From contig DFQD01000115.1 in assembly GCA_002377605.1 (NCBI GenBank), forward strand, positions 1,256 through 23,491: 22,236 nucleotides of DNA, given 5' to 3'. Below the pieces are notes generated by a model that was not told where the DNA came from, did no database searches, and was given only the letters and a program-made list of their open reading frames with translations. The stretch comes from Gammaproteobacteria bacterium UBA3498 (GTDB lineage Bacteria; Pseudomonadota; Gammaproteobacteria; Pseudomonadales; Pseudohongiellaceae). A program made the position numbers and the translations under genes. Positions 21,658 through 22,236 of this stretch are shown in pieces. Each line of letters opens with the position of its first letter. Position 1 is the first letter of the stretch.

Positions 21658-22167
21658 CTAGTCGCCGCCTAATACTTTGACAACTTCTTCTTCGATGGTT
21701 TGCATATCCCCATTGCGGAATCCCATGTGAACCATTTTTACCGTACCATCCGGGGAGATTAAATATGAAGAAGGCATTCCGATTACGCCAAAAAGCTCAG
21801 AGATATCACCTTCAGGATCTTGTGGGATTAAAAAATCTAAGGGAGTGTCTAGTAGGAAGTCCAAGCCGTCTTCGATTGGGTTGTCTACATTTACTGCTAT
21901 AACTTCAAGGCCCTGATCCTTATATTTGTGATGCATCTCGTTATACAAAGGCAGTGATAGCACGCAAGGCGCGCACCAGGACGCCCAAAAATCAATGTAA
22001 AGTGTCTTACCTTCAAGTTCTGATAATTTGATGTTGGGCTTGTCCGCGTAAATTGATGCAATATCGAAATCGGGAACGGTGTCTCCTTCTTCGAGTGCGA
22101 TTGAAGTCGCACCAACAAGAAATAAGGAAAGGCAGAGCAGGGACTGCAGACGTCGCATATAAGCCAT
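21658..22167 (-). CDS. exported TlpA-like thioredoxin-fold protein
   Basis: A 169-residue protein of the TlpA/ResA-like thioredoxin family, probably a periplasmic thiol-disulfide oxidoreductase. Residues 1-24 (MAYMRRLQSLLCLSLFLVGA, then TSIA) form a signal peptide. The redoxin fold follows: GDTVPDFDIASIY, LSELEGKTLYIDFWASWCAPC (active-site Cys65 and Cys68, WCAPC), LEVIAVNVD, and the cis-proline loop GVIGMPSSYLISPDG. The ATG at 22167 has AGGA 9 bases upstream; Met4 is a second possibility. The partner is not known from the sequence: cytochrome c maturation, outer-membrane protein repair and peroxide reduction are all possible for this family. It converges on srkA. In the 69 bases upstream nothing further can be assigned. 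Confidence 0.9.
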   Translation of the reverse strand: MAYMRRLQSLLCLSLFLVGATSIALEEGDTVPDFDIASIYADKPNIKLSELEGKTLYIDFWASWCAPCVLSLPLYNEMHHKYKDQGLEVIAVNVDNPIEDGLDFLLDTPLDFLIPQDPEGDISELFGVIGMPSSYLISPDGTVKMVHMGFRNGDMQTIEEEVVKVLGGD

Positions 22168-22236
22168 TTTGTTCGTCCTAATTGGAGGTTTTAATTTGTC
22201 TAATTTTTTAGTCTGGCAAACAGCGACAACTCATGG

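Noticed and set aside
22197..22236. Possible C-terminus of another minus-strand gene at the window edge
   Set aside because: Only about 12 codons are visible and more than one frame is open, so no call is possible.
1..22236. Mobile elements, CRISPR arrays, defence islands, tRNA or rRNA genes
   Set aside because: No transposase, integrase, direct-repeat array, tRNA-like fold or known defence motif was seen on either strand.

Overview
The window looks like a chromosomal stretch of a gammaproteobacterium, probably a free-living or marine one. Base composition is moderate (around 42-43 % GC by eye). The backbone genes dacA-ybeD-lipB-lipA and miaB-phoH-ybeY-corC-leuS-lptE-holA are typical of Gammaproteobacteria, and their convergent arrangement (lipA facing holA) resembles the order I recall from Pseudomonas-type genomes. 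DUF1820, DUF2164 and a srkA-type kinase fit the same group. I cannot name a genus.

Layout. (1) 1-2472, plus strand: the 3' end of a D-alanyl-D-alanine carboxypeptidase gene (PBP5 type), ybeD, lipB and lipA. Peptidoglycan trimming is followed by the two lipoate biosynthesis enzymes. (2) 2473-12085: about 9.6 kb of accessory genes lodged between lipA and holA. On the plus strand are an unknown three-helix membrane protein and an unknown secreted protein. On the minus strand is an Hsp70-like ATPase without a substrate domain (YegD type). On the plus strand again are a secreted cyclophilin-type prolyl isomerase, a neurotransmitter:sodium symporter, a Tat-exported haloacid-dehalogenase-like protein, a DUF2164 protein and a lipoprotein version of peptidyl-dipeptidase Dcp. 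Four of these eight carry export signals, so the block is rich in envelope and periplasmic functions (protein folding, peptide breakdown, solute uptake). (3) 12086-20058, minus strand: miaB, phoH, ybeY, corC, leuS, lptE and holA, covering tRNA modification, ribosome and RNA quality control, leucyl-tRNA charging, LPS export and the DNA polymerase III clamp loader. The lnt gene that commonly follows corC is absent here. (4) 20059-21649, plus strand: a DUF1820 gene and srkA behind their own promoter. (5) 21658-22167, minus strand: an exported TlpA-like thioredoxin.

There is no transposase, integrase, tRNA, rRNA, CRISPR array, phage gene or recognisable defence system. I did not find a clear new multi-gene system. 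The points most worth a second look are the accessory block in a conserved convergent site, the missing lnt, a perfect hairpin over the DUF1820 stop codon with a mini-ORF before srkA, the two unknown proteins behind lipA, and the divergent Hsp70-like/cyclophilin pair.
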